DNA of 60,000 nucleotides from Cryptomeria japonica. Taxonomy: Eukaryota > Streptophyta > Pinopsida > Cupressales > Cupressaceae. The position numbers were made by a program, and so were the translations under genes. Positions 1-10,864 of this stretch are shown here, piece after piece; within the stretch, counting starts at the first letter, position 1; each line of letters starts with the position of its first letter. The notes beneath the pieces are model-generated. The model worked only from the letters and a program-made list of their open reading frames with translations. It did no database searches and was not told the origin of the DNA. The stretch lies in NCBI RefSeq assembly GCF_030272615.1, contig NC_081409.1, positions 872,629,927 through 872,689,926 on the forward strand, written 5' to 3'.

Positions 1-1
1 A

Positions 2-2802
2 AGAGCCAGGTCCATGTACGAAGATGATCCAGATGCTTGCTTAAGCATCATCAACAAGAACTGGTTACTCAAGAGTCGTCCTTGCCTGAGCAAGATCCCG
101 AACACACCAAATAGGATCGATTTCCAGGAGGAGTACAGAGATTTGATTACAAGGCTCAACCGAGTCACGGGAGCTCCTCAAGCCTTCTACTTTGAGAGGT
201 GGATGTTCTACTTTATCCAGGTGATAGTTCAGGGAAAAGGAACAATTCATTGGGCTAGAATGATTAGCCATTGCTTGGACGTACAGTTAAGGAGACTCAA
301 GGCTACCAAGTCCTTCCACATGAGTTCATACGTCATCTATGCCTTGATCAGGAGCTTCGAGTACGCAGAACTACCTCACAGAGGAGTGATTGGAAGAGGA
401 CCCGACGAGGTCAGGGTTTGTGATTCCTATGTCCACTTGCATCATCCGCCAGGAAGTAACTACAAGTTAGTTAATGATACCTTCACAATGAACATCACGA
501 GGACGTTGCAAGGCGGGATTCACAACAGATTATCTCAGGATGCACAGGAACTAGTAAAGAGGTACGGTGCTTGGTTTATCCAATTTCCGAAGTTTACTTA
601 TATCAGAGTTCATGGATGTCCTTCACCTCCACACATGTTGCCGAGATATCCAACAGACAGAATAGTATTACTTGAGGTAACGAGACAGTTGGCAGCTTAT
701 GCGAAGGCATTCAGACACAGACATGGAAATGGAGTTCCTGTACCTATTATCTTAGGCAATTCAGTTGAGGTATGTCCTAATGCTTTAGCCATGGATGACG
801 CAGAGAAGGAGTTAGCTTTGTATTCATTTTCATTCTTTGCCTTAAGAGAGAGCTTTGATCCACATGGATATATAGAGGAGACAGTCGGTAGGAAATTTAA
901 GCATGAGTTTCAAATAGAAGATTTTATGATAAATCTCTTAGATGATCTTGAAGTGAAAAGGAAAATACATTACAGATTACCTTTGGATTTCATCAGGAAA
1001 TGCAAGATTTACAGAGTGGCCAACCAAGCTCAGGACAGTGGCAGACATCTCCAGTCATCCTATGATCGAGAAAGCAAATCAGTAAGGTTAGATTGGAATG
1101 AGCCCGAGATTGTGGATCTAGATGCTTGTGAATGGCTCCAGTCTTGTCTTGTACTCGCAGATGGGTTGATGTGCAGCATCAGAAGTTGAGAGAACAGGGC
1201 ATAGCTATGACTTTCACTTTGGAAGAGAAACCAGCCGAAGGTGGAGCTAGTGTAAGCGAAGGTAATCCTAATCCCAGAAATGCAAGTCAAGGCAACCTTC
1301 GAAGTGCAAGTGAAGGCGATCTCCATCCAAGAGGCTCGAAGAGAAAAGAGAGACCTGAGAAGAAAGAATCTTCCAAGAAGAAGCAAGGGGCCAACCGAGA
1401 TCGTTCATCCGGCACATCTTCTCGACAAGAGAAGAGGACACTTGAAGTGGAAGATTCTATGGAGTCAAAGGTACAGAATGATAAAGAAGGACAGGCACCA
1501 GGTGGATCTCTTCAAGACAATGAGTTGCATGAAGATGGGGAAGATAATGAAGTAACATCTCCTCCCAGAGAAGAAGAATTGCTCAAGGAAATACAGGTTA
1601 AAGAGACAAGATCTGCCATCCCAGATTGGTTGAAGGAAAGATTAACTAGGGTGATCGTGATTGAGGACGACGACAATGTAATTGATTTGGAGAGCCTTGT
1701 CGGACATTCCCAAGAAGTGACAGAAAAGAGGAAGGCTACCAAGATGTCCAAGATGATTAGAGATGAGACTGGATCCAGAAAGTTGCAGATAGCTACGCCG
1801 GCAATGGACAAATATGAAGGTGAGATCTTAGCAGAAGAATATGATATAGAGACATTTGAGCTAGGTCCATCCACAGTCGAGCAGACACTTGATGATGCCA
1901 CCGATTCATTTGAGGCCTTGAAAGACAAGCTTAGGGAAGAAATGGAGAAGAATAGGAAGCTTGAGAGAGAGGTTGATGCATGGAGAACATATTTCAGTCA
2001 TATCAATCAACCTTTAGGACGTCAGGATCCAGCAAGATCACCCATACAGGCACTTCCCCTTCAATCAATTGGTGAGGCAGAGAGATTCAGGAGTATGGTC
2101 CAGCGTATGAGTACTTGGATGGACAAATCTCATACAGTTGCCGTAGAATTTACAACAAGAATGATGAAGACTATTCATAGGGCTATCCAGGTTCTTGAGA
2201 TTATCCACAACTTGATGATAAGAGTAGCTGCTTTTGCTCATACCAAAGAGGTTATCATTCCTGTCTTGCGAGTAATCAGACAAACATCGAGGAAGGTCTT
2301 AGCACAGGAAAAGATCATGGATGGAGGACCTCACAGTTTACTTCAGTGGTCAACCTTACTCCAGATGAAGGAAGTTCTCTTCGAGGACATCAGTACTAGA
2401 TGTAGCCATGTTGAGGAGGTTATCAACCCAATCCAGGACAGAATATTTGAGGTACTACGTACTATTCTTGGCAGGAGGATCGAAGTTGAGACAGATGTGG
2501 ATTTGCAGGAATTGGAGGATAGAATCAAGGTTATCTTTTGCAAGGACGCTAATATCACAGATGAGCAACAGGACCAGATGTTTGCTACCATGCTCCTGAT
2601 TGAGAAAACTAAGGAACTTGAACCTGAATGGGACGCTACTCTTCTCGAGGCATTTGATCAGGTCATCCACTTGGAAGAAAGAATGAAGAATCTTCCCGAG
2701 ATTCCAATTGCTGAAATCGAAGGAATCGTGTCTAGATTCATTGCATATGCTAAAAAGAAGCATTGGAAAGGGAATAAGATTCTAGATGAGAGGTTATTAT
2801 AG
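2..2802 (+). pseudogene. E1 ORF, large protein of unknown function (5'-truncated, one frameshift)
   Basis: The reading frame is open from the window edge (RARSMYEDDPD...) to 1189. It continues in a second frame from about 1132 to the stop at 2802, ending KGNKILDERLL. Comparison with E2 shows one extra base near 1127-1131, so this is one gene with a +1 insertion. The ATG at 14 is internal, since E2 has Ile there. The N-terminal half is a globular, aromatic-rich region (RYGAWFIQF, VHGCPSPPHMLPRYPTDR). A Lys/Glu/Ser-rich linker follows at about 1220-1600. The C-terminal half is helical with a coiled-coil stretch near 1900-2000 (EEMEKNRKLEREVDAW). I do not recognise a family, and no zinc knuckle, protease, RT or integrase motif is visible. 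Apart from the frameshift no stop occurs in 2.8 kb, which suggests recent mobility or past selection. Confidence 0.7.
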
Positions 2803-2913
2803 ATGACATGGCACCTTAGTTGTCATTGGTTTATGTCTCCTAGATTTTCGTGCCAAATTTAATAATTGGCTCTGCATTTAATGTTGTGCAATAAAAGGGG
2901 AACTTTTGTAATA

Positions 2914-2931
2914 AAACCCTAATTAGGGTTT
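2914..2931 (+). promoter_or_regulatory. 18-bp palindromic telo-box upstream of the E1 TATA box
   Basis: AAACCCTAATTAGGGTTT is a perfect palindrome made of two head-to-head telo-box (AAACCCTAA) half sites. The identical 18 bp occurs at the matching place in E2 (36667-36684) and E3 (24253-24270). Each time it lies about 60-65 bp upstream of a TATA box that points towards the CAACA end. Plant telo-boxes are known binding sites for MYB-type and other factors; a role here is inferred. Confidence 0.6.
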
Positions 2932-2995
2932 AGGTGTCATAATCTTGGCCATTGATCTGCTTTTTGATCTGGACCGTTCATTGTAATTGAGGATG

Positions 2996-3005
2996 CTATT
3001 TATAC
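2996..3005 (+). promoter_or_regulatory. TATA-like box of the E1 terminal promoter
   Basis: The sequence GCTATTTATACCC lies 66 bp after the telo-box palindrome. The matching positions in E2 (minus strand, GCTATATATACCC) and E3 (CTCTATATAAGCCC) are also TATA boxes. In all three the distance to the element end is about 855-870 bp. A promoter pointing out of the 3' end is the layout expected of an LTR (U3-R-U5). Confidence 0.55.
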
Positions 3006-4664
3006 CCTCATTTCATTTCATTTTGTCATTAGAAAAGAAAGAAAAACTAGAAGTTAGAGAGAAGTTAGAAATTATTGAGAGATTAGAGTTTAGAAGCAAT
3101 TTACTTTTGTAGCAAGATTGAGTTTTGAAGAAAGAATTCAAACAATTGTTGTACATGATGGCTTTGAGATCAATGAAATATTGAAGTTATGGTGTTTTGT
3201 TGCAATTCTCTTGGTTATCTTCATGGTTGTTCATTTTTCCTTGAATCATTCTCAATCGAAGTAGTGTGTTAATTCGAAGGACAAAGTGTTGGACTTGATC
3301 TTTGGTAGGATTCGTTTTCCAAACCACTAGCTTCTTGCTGATTGTAGGAACGCCTTGCGTGGTCGACTGGAGATATTTGAATCGTTTAAACCTTCAATCA
3401 TTGTTGTATCTTGGATATGTACCTTCGTGGTAGTGTCCTTGGTCTTTGATGTATTGAAAAATCATTTGTTACCTTAGAAGATCGCATCAATTTCAATTGA
3501 GTTGTTAATTTATGGCAATATTGAAATTGGTAGAATCTCACCAAGTCTTGTCCACATTGAGTCATTCTTAGGGTTAGACTAGATTAGACCTCTTGCAAAC
3601 CCTATCCTTTTGATATTTTTGAAAAGCTTGTTTAGTTTAGCAAAATCTTCGGCAACGTAAGGCCCCTTGATGACACAGCAATCACAACGACCACTGGTGC
3701 TTATCCACACGTAGAGACCCTACTAAAAAGAACATTGGAGTCATCCTAACTGATCCTTCTTGCGAAATCTTCAGCAGTTAGCGACTTTATTCAAGAGAGG
3801 ATAAGATGCCTTTGGGTATTTTATTCTGTGTATGATTGTGTACAAAATACACGTCAACAGGATCCTCCATCTAAAAAGCAGAAACAAATTCAAATTGAGT
3901 CTTCCTTAGAATCAGAAGAGGAAAGTAAAGATAATGGATTCTCCTATACTGATTTGGAGGACGACAATACAAATCCAAGTAACAATGAGGAGCAGATGAA
4001 TGATGACATGATCAAAGAAACAAGGTAGCATAAAGGAAAAGCTCAAAAAAATGAAGGTAAAGCAAAAATGTGGGAAGAGCCAGTCCTAGGAGCCAAGTTC
4101 CCCAAATCCCTACCCTTGCCCCCTTGCCTATGAGGAGTCAAGTACACTTGTGTGATGAAGCGTCCTTGCAAGGTGTTATAAGGGTCATTAACAAAATCGT
4201 GGAGCAATCTTCAGAATTAGTAAAGAAAACTGAAAATTCCCATTTGCTATCCAAATGGTTCTTTATGGAAATACACAGGTCATAGGTTAGAATGGCCATT
4301 TTGGGTCAAAAAATGAGGGAAAGTTTTTCACACCTAAGGAAGAAGATAAGTTGACTTTGAAAAATAGGGTAGCTTTGAAAGAAATCAACCTCCAATAGAA
4401 GTCATTTTGACAACCAAAGAAAAGATTTCATCAAAACCAATACCCTTTTTCTATGCAAATCATTTTACCACACGAGTCTAGCCTTATACCTTTTCTTGCC
4501 TCCTTTCAGCCTAGAAACCCATTTATTTGGTAAAGCTCTGTTTCTTGCAGGCAGCTTGATTAAATCCCAAGTCTAATTTGGTAGTAAGGAGTTCATTTGT
4601 TCTTTCATTCCTTGCTCCCAATGTTCTTTGATATCCACCTACAATGCTTGCTCACACACACAAA

Positions 4665-5195
4665 CAGCGCCCAAGGAAGAATTTAGGCACCAAATCCAAA
4701 ATTTTACTAATGGATTTTAGGCGCCAAAATTTTGGATTTGGCGCCTAAATTTTACACTTGTCAAATTTTGAGCATTTTCTCCGATGAATTCCTTTCCCAC
4801 ACACAAACAGCGCCCAAGGAAGAATTTAGGCGCCAAATCCAAGGGGTCCTGGAAAATTAGCTAAGGCGCCAAAGTAGACAGAGCATGGAGAATGGAGTGA
4901 ATTCCAAATTCCTTCACACATGGAAGATAGCACCTAGGAAGAAGGTTGGGGCGCTAAAATTGCAAGGTCTTGGAAAATGAACAAACATCAAATTCCTTAG
5001 AGGAAATTAGCGCCCAAGGTGAGATCAAGGTGCCAAATCCATCAAGTCGTGGAAAACTTCAAAACGTGAAAATCCTTCTCTATCAGCAAATGGTGCCCAA
5101 GGCAAGTGTGGAGCGCTGGAAAGGTAGTGTCCAAGAAAAGTCAATCGTCATCAAAATTCCTTCATCAAAGCAATTCAACGCCCAAGTCAAAGGTG
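4665..5195 (+). repeat. Irregular array of GCGCC-type palindromic motifs
   Basis: A motif beginning GCGCCCAAGGAAGAATTTAGG and continuing into GCGCCAAATCC recurs near 4667, 4806, 4928, 5008 and 5092 in progressively diverged form, with gaps of about 75-140 bp. GCGCC...GGCGC gives a short stem in most copies. It is comparable in style to the hairpin arrays of E2/E3 and the G1 LTR but unrelated in sequence. Confidence 0.55.
4716..4749. repeat. Perfect 13-bp inverted repeat (hairpin)
   Basis: The arms TTTAGGCGCCAAA (4716-4728) and TTTGGCGCCTAAA (4737-4749) are exact reverse complements separated by 8 bases. Each arm itself contains the palindrome GGCGCC. The hairpin lies inside the GCGCC motif array. 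Confidence 0.8.
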
Positions 5196-5317
5196 GTGCT
5201 CCAAAACAAGATAGCCAAGGATAAATTCTTCAAGGAATTAAATTTCCTCCATGATCAAAATTCCCCATCCAAGTTAGGAATTCAAGAAATTTTCCAAGGC
5301 AAGGGGAAAATTGAGGG

Positions 5318-7482
5318 TTAAGGATGGATTGATGAACAAGAATAACATTTTCCATGAGATGTAATAGTCCAGCCAGGGGCTTTGGCTACTTGAGCAGGCA
5401 TAACATTATCAAAATCTCTCGAGTCTATTGCACAATTGCTCAACCTATACTCGTTTATATATAGAGATATAAAGAATGGCTCCGGTTTTTCAGGGAGGGT
5501 TTTGAGATCGAGAGAACTCGAATGAGATTTTGAACAATTTTGTATCTCAACAGTGCTAGGGTTTTCATCAGACACTTGGGCTTTTAAGGGAGAGGGTGAG
5601 GATCCTTTAATAAACTTGAAAAGTCTATCTAATTCAGCAAGTGGAGTTTAAGATATTCAGCTTGAGAAATCTGAATTATGGTATTTTTACATGACTCCAC
5701 AATATCAAAGGATGAAAGGATTTCATGGCAACAAGAATGGGAAGGTACCTCAATAGTAGTGGTTTTGATTGCTTCTAACTCGTTGTCCTTACGGTTTAAG
5801 CTAGCACCCCTTGATAGAATGAATTTTGGAGCTGCTTAAGCATCACAACTCTATCCTTTGGGCTCTTTTTCCTTCTTTTGAGTGTATTGTCCTCTAGTGA
5901 ATATGGCACAATTGGAGCCATCTACCTAGGTATATATATCTTCTCCTCTTTCAGAACCAGATTTATATTCAAAGAAATTTACACTGGCATCAACATTATG
6001 TAAGGGCTCTTCTTCTACTCAATATTCACCTTGTTGCTCGTTTGTTAAGACCATCTGCATAAACCTTGTCATTTCAGGACAAGATGAGCCATCATGATTT
6101 GTAGTCAAATGAAAATTGCATGCCATGTGGTTTCCCTTACTTGCTAAGGGAGGAGCTTCTATGGCTAATCTTTGTGTGGTTCCAGTTAAAGACAATTGCT
6201 TAGGGAAAGTCCCTTGCTGACTATAGTCTTTCCTTGACATCTCCTAATACAATGGTCGATGGGGACTTTTAGGCATCTATCTTTTCAAAGTAATTATATC
6301 ATTAGCTAGTCTTTGAATCACAGGGTCAATAAAACTGGTTGCTTGAGGTTTACTAGTTTGTAATTCTTTTTTCCACTTCCCAATGGTTATCAAATCATCT
6401 TCTATTGATATAGCCAATGCTTGTGCTGCTGCTAAATTAGCTGCACCTTCTCTTTTGAAGAAAAATAGACATCCGAAGGAAGAGTATTAATGAAAAAACA
6501 CTTTTGAAGAGCATCTCCAGGTCTGAGGTTATTTGGGATTCGATTAGCCACCTTATTAAATTTTGCTACGAAATCACGCATTGGCTCATGCACTTCTTTC
6601 TTCATTGAAGATAAGTAAGCAATTAGAGTGTGCTCATTCTCAGCAGACTTAAATCTATCTTCAAATTTAGTTCTCGTGGTGGCCTAAGTGTCAATAGTTG
6701 CATTAGGAAAATGATAAAACCATTCAGCTGTGTCATCAGTTAGGGACTCCACAAATAACTTAACGTCTTAATGTTGGACCCCCAATATGGAACGTGCTGC
6801 AAAGAAGGCATCAATATGTTCTTTTAGGGTAACCTTTCCATCTCCTCTGAATTTGGGTATTACCTTTCCTGAGCTTCTAGGCAAATCATGTAATTGTACC
6901 CCCAAATTGAGATATCGGATTGCAGCTCCCCAAGAAACAGGCAAAGCCATATTGATCGGGTTAATAACAGGGAAATTGACTTGTAAGGGTAGGACAGTTC
7001 CCACTAGAAACAATGTTTGACAAGATGGGCTAGGTAGAGCTATTGGACGAGGAAGGGAAGGAGACCTGCTCAAAGATTTAGTTTTCCTGGTAGGTAGAAA
7101 TATGGAAAAAATTATGGATTGGAGCAAATCAAAATCAACATCAGAAATACCTTTCTTTCAATCAACAAAAACAATACAGAGTCGCCAACCTTCCTCTTAT
7201 TATTTGGGAGAGGGTTTGGTTGACTATTGGACTGGTCTCGAGGTGGTTCTTGGTTTCATCTATGGACTGGCTTTCCCAGTATAGCCACAACAAGGAATCT
7301 CCTTGCTCTATGTATTACCAGTCTGAGAATTTTTGCTAATTGTTCTTCTCGTAAGCTCAACTGACGCTCCTATAGTCTTCGACGTTTCTCCTACACCTCC
7401 AAGCCAGAGTACTTAGTTGTGTAATTAGGTCTTCTTGTTCATCTCATCAGCCCATATTCGGTTGAAGGACTAGAAATATATA
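5318..7482 (-). pseudogene. G0: decayed Ty3/gypsy gag-protease remnant
   Basis: On the minus strand the remnant runs from 7482 down. Around 7127-6768 there is a Gag N-terminal stretch with the typical PKFRGDGKVTLKEHIDAF motif. Around 6240-6019 there is a zinc-knuckle-like stretch (CNFHLTTNHDGSSCPEMT). Around 5575-5318 there is a protease-like stretch (FFISLYINEYRLSNCAIDSRDF) in which the usual D-S-G has become D-S-R. Many stops and frameshifts separate these blocks. The upstream end of this gag was split off by insertion of G1 and is found at 30682-30800. Confidence 0.7.
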
Positions 7483-9415
7483 TGTTATCACAAAAGCTTG
7501 CACCCTTGCTGAGCTATCAACTCAGCAACCTTGTGAAACATGCAAACAACCCTTAAGTGTGGGACCTTGCGCAAGGGGGTTGAATCTCCAGAGAAGGCCG
7601 GCTTCCTTCTCAATCCAGGTGTAGGTGTTGAACCAACTCAACACTTCAAACTAACTCCTAGGCCTATCCTAACAAATTGCAAAGGTAAAGGGAAGAGAGA
7701 AATGCTTAAAACAAAAGGAGGTGATGCACCAAGAAGAGATTGTTTCTCTCCATACCCGAAATGACACAAAGAATCAACTGAAATACCAAGGAGATGCACA
7801 ACTTCAGTTGTATGAGTGATCCCAATGCATGTATGGAGGTTAGAATTTGCTAAATGTCAAAGGGGAGAAGATTTCCCACAAGTCATACTCAGAAACAAGT
7901 AAACACAGCATATATGAGAGAAGAGCCACAAAACATACACCTATGATGAAGGTAAGAAAACATACACAGCATACATAAGTTGAAGGAAGGCAAGAATGGT
8001 AATTTCAATTCATTATAAGGCCAATGGCCAAACTTACAGTTGCATAAATGCAAGATAAATACAAGATAAGTGGGAGAGCATAGAATAGCTCAAGCCAATA
8101 GGGAGAGAACCCTTTACAATGAGGCTTAACAGCCTTTATATAGAAAAATGGTTACAAGAGTGATCATGACCCCTACATGTCAGTCTGGGAGTGCAGGGAA
8201 GTGCATGCACTTGACTTATGTGCATGCAAGCAACCTAGCCATACCCTGAAAAGGCAACCTTGAGAAGGGCAGATTGATTGACCTTCCAAAGTCAGAGCAT
8301 GCAGACATGACATAAGTCTCCACAACAAGCATGGCCCCGTACCTCTCTTGATGAAAATCCTGCCAAAAACATTAAATGCACCCCTGTGGCTCCACAAAAG
8401 AAGGTGCAAACATCACTAAAGTTGTTAGAGCATTTAGAAGCTTTGAGTGTTGATCATGCCATCCAGAAGTGTTGCCAGCCAGAAAGAAGTCAGGGGACTT
8501 CAGAAACTCAGGTTCCCGAAGTGGGGAAGACAAGGAAAGAACTTTGGAACCTCAGGGTTCCGGAGTTCCGGGGAACTGAAAAAAGGGCTAAGGAAGGAAC
8601 TTCGGAACCTCGGGGTTCCGGAGTTCCGGGAAGGAAGAAGGGAAGCAAAGGAAGAGAACTTCAGAACCTCGGGCTTCCGGAGTTCTGGAGAAAGTAAGGA
8701 AGAAAGGCTAGGAGGAACTTCGGAACCTCGGCGTTCCAGAGAAGGCAAGGGAAAGGAACTTCGGAACCTTGGGGTTCTGGAGTTTCGTGAAAGGGAAGAA
8801 GAAGAGAAAGGAACTTCAGAGGGTTCTGAAGTTCCAGGGAACAGAAGAGAAGGGGAAAGAAAAGGGGGGAACTTCAGAAACCCGGGGTTCTAGAGAAGGC
8901 AAGGGGAAGGAACTTCGAAACCTCGGGGTTTTGGAGTTCCGTGAAAGGGAAGAAGAAGAGAAAGGAACTTCGGAGGGTTCTGAAGTTCCGAGGAACTGAA
9001 GGGAAGGGGAAAGAAAAGGGGGGAACTTCAGAAACTTGGGTTTCCGAAGTTACAGGAAAAGAAAGGAGAGTCGGCAAAGGGAAGGAACTTCGGAACCTCG
9101 GGGTTCCAGAGTTCCGGAAAAGAAGAAAACAAAGAGGGAACTTCGGAACCTCGGGGTTCCGGAAAAGGAAAAGCAAGAGAAGGTAAAGAGAAGGAACTTC
9201 GGAACGTCGGGGTTCCCGAATTCCGAGGAAGGAAGAAAAGGCTAAGGGAGGAACTTCCTCCAGGCAAGGCAACACCTCACACTTCATGATTATTTTGCTT
9301 TCTCCTTGATCAACTAGGGCAGTGCTAGTCCATGGATCATATCTCTGATCAGTTCTTACTGATGGACCAAGGTTGTCATAAAATGACAATATTCTTGGTC
9401 CATAAAATGACAACA
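7483..9415 (-). repeat. G1 3' LTR (minus orientation)
   Basis: Read on the minus strand it begins TGTTGTCATTTTATG at 9415 and ends TTTTGTGATAACA at 7483. It matches, in the same sense, the solo LTR at 18719-20839 and the copy at 29032-30681. The TATA-like sequence is near 8135 (minus CTATATAAAGG). U3 holds the GGAACC hairpin minisatellite at about 8500-9260. The length is 1,933 bp, against 2,121 and 1,650 bp for the other copies; the differences lie mainly in minisatellite length. Confidence 0.8.
8500..9260 (-). repeat. Minisatellite of GGAACC/GGTTCC hairpins in U3 of the G1 LTR
   Basis: About a dozen units contain GGAACTTCGGAACC, then TCGGG, then GTTCCGGAGTTCC. The two halves are near-perfect reverse complements, giving roughly 14-bp arms and a 3-4 base loop. 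Purine-rich spacers (GAAGGAAGAAGG type) separate the units. Apparent open frames on both strands here are artefacts of the repeat. Confidence 0.75.
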
Positions 9416-9594
9416 TTTTTGGCAATTTCTGCGGGATGCTTGCCTGCTCAGCATGAAGTCTAGAAGCCTCGAGCATTCATTGGGCACGGAGTGATTGAAA
9501 GACCCAAACATGTGTGCGTTATCACTTGGAGGAAAACTAGAAACTAGAGCACACACCCTCTTAAGGAGAATGTGGCAGGTGCACAAGCACTTAT
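9416..9594 (-). other. G1 3' untranslated segment between integrase and 3' LTR
   Basis: This segment links the end of integrase (17505, beyond the nested element) to the 3' LTR start at 9415. On the minus strand it ends CAGAAATTGCCAAAAA directly before TGTTG. No clear polypurine tract is visible and no open frame is supported. Confidence 0.5.
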
Positions 9595-9599
9595 GAAAG

Positions 9600-10842
9600 T
9601 GTAGCGTCCTAAAATTGCGACACTTGCAATTTCGACTGCATTTCGGTCTTCACGATGGCGACGCAACACGCAACCTGAATGGAGACCCCGAAACCTGATT
9701 ATGACACCAAAAACTGCATTTTCTTGCACCCTGGCCTGAACCTCCTTTGCACCCTGCTGTCCCGGGAGGTGGGACCAGAGCGCCCAGCGCCCTGGTCCCC
9801 CAGGACCATGGTGCCCAGCGCCCTGGTCCCTGGGTCCTATTTTGGGCCCGGTCTCTTTTGGACTTCGGGTCTTAATGTTTGCAAATTGGAAAATTATCTT
9901 TCCTGGTCGGCCTAAGGTCGGGAAAATCAGTCTATCAGCCCTAATTGACAACTATATAAACTACATTTTCCTCTTTCATTCGATATGAGGGAAAAAGCGT
10001 GGAAACTATACTCAAGCATTCAAGCATTCAAGCATTCCTTCAAGCAATTGATCATTTCAAGTCTCCATTCAAGGCTAAGTGTTGCATTCAAGACAAGGAT
10101 TCAACCATTGAAGAGGAGATCACATACTACATGCTACATACAACATACAACATACAACAAACAACAACATCTATACCTCGCACATAAGGATACAAACATC
10201 CTTACAACAAGGTATTAGTACTTGTTTTACATTACATACATTTACATTTACAGCAATTTCTCATTTCTTGGTTAATTCCAAAACCGGGGTTTGACCTAAA
10301 GGCAAACCCCTAATCCCTAACCCCCCAATCGTCTTCGCTTTTCTGTGTGTAGGTTGCAGGTACGCGGCTGAAATTGAAGATCTGGAATCCTTGTGCAGAG
10401 ACGAACAGATCCCCCTTCGTTTTGCGGATTTTTCGGAGGACCGTGTGCACGCCGGGCACCATCGTCCCGTCAACTTTTGCTCAAATTTGCAGGACAGCGC
10501 CGTATCGACATTTTACTGCTAATTCCAGGTCCGCAGCTTCATCCTATATCCCTATCTCAGTTTATAAGCGAATCTTTGTCACTTTCTATGCATTCCTAGC
10601 TTAATTCTTCTATCAACATTCTTTACAAAAAAGGGTAGCCTTGCTTTCTTAACCCTTGAAACTCATTTATCATCCAATCTTGCATTGTGTGGGATTGGAT
10701 CTTGTGGGTTTCAACCCCTCTTTTGAATGTAAAGTCTCTCCCCTAAGTGAAAACCATCAACCCTAGTGAATCTCCCTTCTCTCTCCTTGGAGTTGGAAGA
10801 GGGGAGAGCAACTAGGGTTCGATCGCGATTTTCCGCTTTACA
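9600..10842 (+). repeat. 5' LTR of the non-autonomous element
   Basis: Begins TGTAGCGTCC and ends CGCTTTACA. Two tandem 27-nt hairpins lie at 9772-9798 and 9803-9829. A TATA box (CTATATAAACTAC) is near 9952. A run of CAAGCATT repeats follows near 10014-10040, and a 30-nt hairpin motif lies at 10438-10467 downstream of the TATA box. Confidence 0.92.
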
Positions 10843-10864
10843 TTTTGGTGAACCCGACGTGAAC
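10843..10864 (+). other. Primer-binding-site region
   Basis: Immediately after the LTR is TTTTGGTGAACCCGACGTG. The TGG three bases into it fits pairing with a tRNA CCA end, and GTGAACCCGACGTG would be the acceptor complement. I cannot assign the tRNA without a tRNA set from the species. Confidence 0.5.

Larger units (their letters stand above)
1..3859 (+). mobile_element. E1: right-hand part of a long LTR-like unit carrying a large unknown ORF
   Basis: This is the 3' portion of the same element family as E2 (35725-43657) and E3 (23320-26204). It contains the C-terminal nine-tenths of the family ORF (2-2802), then a non-coding tail with an 18-bp palindrome, a TATA box and a region of about 855 bp ending in CAACA at 3859. 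The tail matches the tails of E2 and E3, including the conserved block near 3800-3850 that reads towards GTGTACAAAA. The left end is outside the window, so the target-site duplication cannot be tested; the five bases after the end are GGATC. No gag, protease, RT or integrase is present. I infer that it is a solo-LTR-like unit. Confidence 0.75.
3860..5317 (+). other. Unassigned repetitive segment between E1 and G0
   Basis: A short open stretch follows the E1 end (to 4028, acidic: ESEEESKDNGFSYTDLEDD), and another lies at 4070-4285. Neither resembles a family I know. The reading frame decays after 4290. The second half (4640-5240) is an irregular array of a GCGCCCAAGG / GGCGCCAAATCC motif, described separately. 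It is probably the inside of another decayed retroelement into which E1 inserted; the boundary with G0 near 5318 is not sharp. Confidence 0.35.

Noticed and set aside
3828-4028. Acidic ORF crossing the E1 end at 3859
   Set aside because: Its start lies in the E1 tail and its remainder in flanking sequence; a chance fusion.
8386-9186. Overlapping Gly/Arg/Glu-rich open frames on both strands
   Set aside because: Artefact of the hairpin minisatellite, which is open in several frames.
9679-10604. Small open frames repeated in both LTRs (also 16290-17215)
   Set aside because: They lie in LTR sequence, cross the hairpins and TATA region, and have no domain; identity between copies only reflects LTR identity.
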